Part shown: positions 6,065 through 8,352 of the stretch, piece by piece | Layout: every line of letters begins with the position of its first letter | Numbering within the stretch: the first letter of the stretch is position 1 | Source of the DNA: an archaeon | GTDB taxonomy: Archaea > Iainarchaeota > Iainarchaeia > Iainarchaeales > Iainarchaeaceae | NCBI GenBank assembly: GCA_005239615.1 | Contig: SBBR01000097.1 | Span: forward strand, 1-8,352 | Length of the DNA stretch: 8,352 nucleotides | Reading direction: 5' to 3' | Made by a program: the position numbers and the translations under genes | The notes under the pieces: generated by a model | What the model saw: the letters and a program-made list of their open reading frames with translations, nothing else | What the model was told of the DNA's origin: nothing | The model's database searches: none

Positions 6065-6544
6065 GTGTTTTCTTTGGAAGTGCTTGACAAGATTGACCAT
6101 AAGATAACAAGCATCCTGCTTGAGGACGGCAGGGCGTCTTTCAGTACCATCGCTGGAGAGGTCAAGCTCACCGACGTTGCAATTAAGAAAAGGGTTGAGC
6201 GCCTCAGGCGCCGCGGCATCATCAATTCCATCACGGCTGACATAAACCTCAAGGCGCTCGGCTACGAGAATCCGATTTTCGTGCAGATTCGCTCCGAGCT
6301 CGCGAAGAACAAGGATGTTATCAAAAAGCTGAAGGAACTGGATTACGTACTCGAGATATATCAGGTTCTGGGCGAGTACAACATATTCGCGCGTCTTGTA
6401 GTGCCAGACCTCGATTCAGCGGAGAAATTCGTGGAAAAGCTCGGCACACTTGATGGGGTGCTCGACATAAAGACGCTTGTCGTGATGTCCGAGGTAAAGA
6501 AGTCCAAGGCGCTGCCTTCCTTCTCGCTGCAGAACAAGCTCTAG
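6065..6544 (+). CDS. Lrp/AsnC family transcriptional regulator
   Basis: Small DNA-binding regulator, 159 residues from the GTG at 6065, the usual size of the family. The N-terminal part (about 7-55) is the Lrp winged helix-turn-helix: LDKIDHKITSILLEDGRAS, then the recognition region around TDVAIKKRVERLRRRGII. From about 68 to 150 there is a RAM (effector-binding and oligomerising) domain, with the family pattern YQVLGEYNIFARLVV...LGTLDGVLDIKTLVVM. Later in-frame starts are TTG 6074 and GTG 6080; the last gives MLDKIDHKI, a very common Lrp beginning, and has a TATA-like box 25 bases upstream, so the true product may have 154 residues. It is divergent from the ATP-cone gene, which makes that gene a natural candidate target along with its own promoter. 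The effector cannot be read from the sequence. Its stop overlaps the convergent gene in the palindrome CTAG. Confidence 0.93.
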   Translation: MFSLEVLDKIDHKITSILLEDGRASFSTIAGEVKLTDVAIKKRVERLRRRGIINSITADINLKALGYENPIFVQIRSELAKNKDVIKKLKELDYVLEIYQVLGEYNIFARLVVPDLDSAEKFVEKLGTLDGVLDIKTLVVMSEVKKSKALPSFSLQNKL

Positions 6545-6915
6545 AATTTCAGCCCGAGCATCTGTTTTGCCTTTTCAATTATATTATTTCCAATGCCCTT
6601 TGTCAATGCGCCAACAATCATGTTCGCGGACTTGTCTGGCAGCAGGGAAATTTTCCTTACAATCCAGTCGCAGAATTTCTGGTCAGTTGGAAGTGAAGCA
6701 TCGCTTGAAAGTATGCCGCCTATGATTATGCGATTCGCGCCTGGTTCCGTGTCAGTCCTTATCCCTTCAATGGCCATCTGGATTGCCACTGAGTAGGCAA
6801 GATTTGTTTCCACATTTTTTGTCGGAAAGTATGCCTTACGCACTTGCAGCCCAGGTTTCTTCTCACGCAGTGCGTTAACAACTTCACTGTGACCCGAGCC
6901 AAGTTGGACAAGCAC
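6541..6915 (-). CDS. 3' part of a frameshifted gene (TraB/EreA/ChaN-like C-terminal segment?)
   Basis: 124 residues from the GTG at 6915, but that GTG falls inside what looks like a beta strand (RLRVLVQLGSGHS), and the frame continues open upstream with protein-like sequence (AELRHKRSELRTKRLRVL) for which no ATG, GTG or TTG start exists between about 6985 and 6915. I therefore read it as the end of the gene whose first part is 6954-7727, one base out of frame. LVQLGSGHSEVVNAL resembles the second conserved segment of TraB/EreA/ChaN-like proteins, where a strand is followed by G.GH. Later parts (ETNLAYSVAIQMAIEG, then an alpha-helical end) are not recognised. The stop shares CTAG (6541-6544) with the stop of the Lrp gene. 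Confidence 0.6.
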   Translation of the reverse strand: MLVQLGSGHSEVVNALREKKPGLQVRKAYFPTKNVETNLAYSVAIQMAIEGIRTDTEPGANRIIIGGILSSDASLPTDQKFCDWIVRKISLLPDKSANMIVGALTKGIGNNIIEKAKQMLGLKF

Positions 6916-6953
6916 TCTCAGCCTTTTTGTGCGCAGTTCCGACCTTTTATGCC

Positions 6954-7727
6954 TTAATTCCGCAATGTTCCTGACATCCCTTTGTATATTGCCATGTTGC
7001 GTGTGTCGAGGTGCAATTGGAAATCTCTTCCGCCTTTCTTTACAAGGGAGGCCATTTTTTCGGTGGGCGCGTCATTTGTGGCATTCCTGATGTCGTCCAA
7101 AGCATCATTCAACCGCTCTTGCATGGTCTCGTTGCCGTACCAGTATGACTCTGTGACAAAAATCGGGACATCGAATTTTACAGCGCCGACAACGAGATGT
7201 GTGTTAAATGCAGCTCCCGAATTTTTCCATCCCTCTAAAGCCTCGGTTTTCACCTCGGCCGTTTGCTCTGCTTTGATGAGGGCTGCATCGAATGCCTCTT
7301 TGTCTGCGGCCCTTTCCCTGTGTTTCCTGATGCTACTGATTAAATCCTGAAAGCTCCGGTTCATTCGTTTCCTATTGAATGCCGTGGAATCAGCCGATTC
7401 AACGAACATCGCATCATAAGGGCTTCCTTCCTTGTGCGCCTCTTCCATTAGGCCGTAGTAGAATTTTCCGCTTTCCTCGCCAGTATGCCTTGTAAGTCCT
7501 ATGTCAACTCCCGCATTGTTTACATATTTTCTTTCAAGGTAAAAATTGTGCGCTTTCCACAAGTCCGCATCAACCCCTGAAAGTATTGCGGAAATGAGCC
7601 CTATGTCGATTACCTTCTGTGCACGCGTTTTCCAGGCTTTGGGATTCATGGCACTCAGTGTGGCCTTCCAGGCAGTCCGAATTGGCTTTATTCCATGCCG
7701 CATTCTGGGTTTCCACATAATCTTCAC
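6954..7727 (-). CDS. 5' part of a frameshifted gene, unknown protein (TraB/EreA/ChaN-like?)
   Basis: 257 residues from the GTG at 7727; an ATG at 7718 is the alternative. A TATA-like TTTATTTATTA element (7748-7758) is centred 26 bases before 7727, the leaderless spacing. The N-terminus is basic (KPRMRHGIKPIRTAWK). Around 74-110, VDIGLTRHTGEES followed by YDAMFVESAD recalls the first conserved block of TraB/EreA/ChaN-like proteins, in which a strand and a histidine precede a 'd.vfvE' strand; H81 and E110 would be the key residues. A second strand, VKFDVPIFVTES, comes at 183-194, and LDTRNMAIYKGM at 240-251 could match the 'RN..ma..i' helix before the G.GH strand, which is found only in the next frame. 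The family call is weak; the soluble mixed alpha/beta character is clear. Joined with 6541-6915 the whole protein would have roughly 390 residues. Confidence 0.6.
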   Translation of the reverse strand: MKIMWKPRMRHGIKPIRTAWKATLSAMNPKAWKTRAQKVIDIGLISAILSGVDADLWKAHNFYLERKYVNNAGVDIGLTRHTGEESGKFYYGLMEEAHKEGSPYDAMFVESADSTAFNRKRMNRSFQDLISSIRKHRERAADKEAFDAALIKAEQTAEVKTEALEGWKNSGAAFNTHLVVGAVKFDVPIFVTESYWYGNETMQERLNDALDDIRNATNDAPTEKMASLVKKGGRDFQLHLDTRNMAIYKGMSGTLRN

Positions 7728-7747
7728 TAATGCTTACAAATAGTGGG

Positions 7748-7758
7748 TTTATTTATTA
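7748..7758 (-). promoter_or_regulatory. TATA-like element of the minus-strand split gene
   Basis: TTTATTTATTA on the + strand, an AT-only tract centred 26 bases before the GTG at 7727. This spacing favours that GTG as the start of a leaderless transcript. Confidence 0.5.
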
Positions 7759-7853
7759 GGCAACCGAAGGCAACTGTGGCTTCAATGGCTCTGTAGAAAT
7801 CCTGTTGTTTTGAGGGGGTATGTCTGCCAGGCTACAATTTTTTATCACCCGCA

Positions 7854-7860
7854 TTTAAAT
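7854..7860 (+). promoter_or_regulatory. TATA-like box of the topoisomerase gene
   Basis: TTTAAAT, centred about 29 bases before the ATG at 7886, so the transcript would be leaderless or have a leader of a few bases. The space between this and the divergent element at 7748 shows only a short GGCAAC duplication (7759 and 7770). Confidence 0.55.
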
Positions 7861-7885
7861 TTCCTTTGACCACCAACTCTTGGTT

Positions 7886-8352
7886 ATGCTCAAAATCGTC
7901 GTTGCGGAAAAAGCCATAGCCGGAAAGAGCATAGCGTCCATTCTCGCAGGGAAACAGGTGCCTCAGACCAGCATTGCAGGCTCGCCGGCGTTCAAATTTT
8001 CCTTGAACGGGGAGGATTGGCTTGTCTTCCCCCTGCGGGGCCACATCACGGATGTCGAGTTCCCGAAGAAGTACAGTTACTGGGTCGGCACAGACCTGCG
8101 CAAGCTCACCGATGCCGAAGTAGTCTATACTGGCACCGAGAAGGAGATAATAGCCGGGCTGAAGGAAGTCGCGAAGGACGCTGGGGAAATAATCATCGCA
8201 ACGGACGCTGACAGGGAAGGCGAGAGCATAGGGGTCGAGGCCCTGAATTACATTAAAGAAGTCAATCCGAAAGTGAAGGCGAGGCGCGCTTACTTTTCAG
8301 CCATCACCAAAAAAGACCTTGACGAGGCATTCTCGAAGTTCGCCGAGGTCGA
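7886..8352 (+). CDS. topA: DNA topoisomerase IA, N-terminal part (partial)
   Basis: Type IA topoisomerase, which relaxes negative supercoils by cutting one strand through a 5'-phosphotyrosine link. The first 155 codons are present and the gene runs off the right edge. The Toprim domain is clear: MLKIVVAEKAIAGKSIA at the start with E8 as the expected catalytic glutamate, FPLRGHI (48-54), and the metal-binding DADREGE at 107-113. FSAITKKDLDEAF matches the family segment that follows. The short spacing between the first strand and RGH and the lack of an N-terminal extension fit the archaeal TopA branch and argue against reverse gyrase, whose Toprim comes after a helicase domain. The active-site tyrosine and the zinc fingers lie beyond the window. 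The ATG at 7886 is supported by the TATA-like box 29 bases upstream and by its fit to the usual N-terminus. Confidence 0.95.
   Translation, partial: MLKIVVAEKAIAGKSIASILAGKQVPQTSIAGSPAFKFSLNGEDWLVFPLRGHITDVEFPKKYSYWVGTDLRKLTDAEVVYTGTEKEIIAGLKEVAKDAGEIIIATDADREGESIGVEALNYIKEVNPKVKARRAYFSAITKKDLDEAFSKFAEV

Noticed and set aside
6954..7010. Programmed -1 frameshifting in the split gene
   Set aside because: The frame change is in the right direction, but I see no canonical slippery heptamer in the overlap; a single-base deletion or sequence error is the simpler explanation.

Overview
This window reads as a compact archaeal chromosome segment. The archaeal marks are a clamp-loader small subunit (RFC-S), an Nre-type repair protein ending in a PCNA-binding motif, an archaeal-type tRNA methylthiotransferase, an Lrp/AsnC regulator, an archaeal-style type IA topoisomerase, TATA-like boxes (GTTTTAAAC, TTTAAAT, TTTATTTATTA) and several starts placed where a leaderless transcript would begin. 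The many small orphan membrane proteins and tight gene packing would suit a DPANN lineage, but that placement is only an inference.

Layout, left to right. Bases 1-242 hold the end of an Nre-like gene (+), almost touching the end of RFC-S (-, 245-1231). A divergent promoter region (1232-1348) separates RFC-S from a run of three + genes: a four-helix membrane protein (1349-1915), the radical-SAM/TRAM methylthiotransferase for ms2t6A (2007-3407) and a six-helix membrane protein (3534-4310). The gap before the last of these carries two copies of an imperfect AT-rich repeat, and the methylthiotransferase stop codon lies inside the first copy. On the minus strand, 4346-5938 encodes an ATP-cone protein whose body looks like a degenerate anaerobic ribonucleotide reductase (NrdD). 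It is divergent from an Lrp/AsnC regulator (6065-6544, +) across a region with three TTAGGA repeats. The Lrp stop codon shares the palindrome CTAG with the stop of a minus-strand gene that appears split by a frameshift (6541-7727). Bases 7728-7885 form another divergent promoter region, and the topoisomerase IA gene runs off the right edge.

Nre, RFC-S and TopA are DNA replication or repair functions. Nre and RFC-S are both tied to the sliding clamp. The ATP-cone protein beside an Lrp regulator is the least ordinary part: it keeps the nucleotide-sensing domain and recognisable NrdD-like segments, but I find neither the active-site CRT motif nor the glycyl-radical motif. It looks more like a repurposed, non-catalytic relative than a reductase. 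The split minus-strand gene at 6541-7727 is the second point to check.
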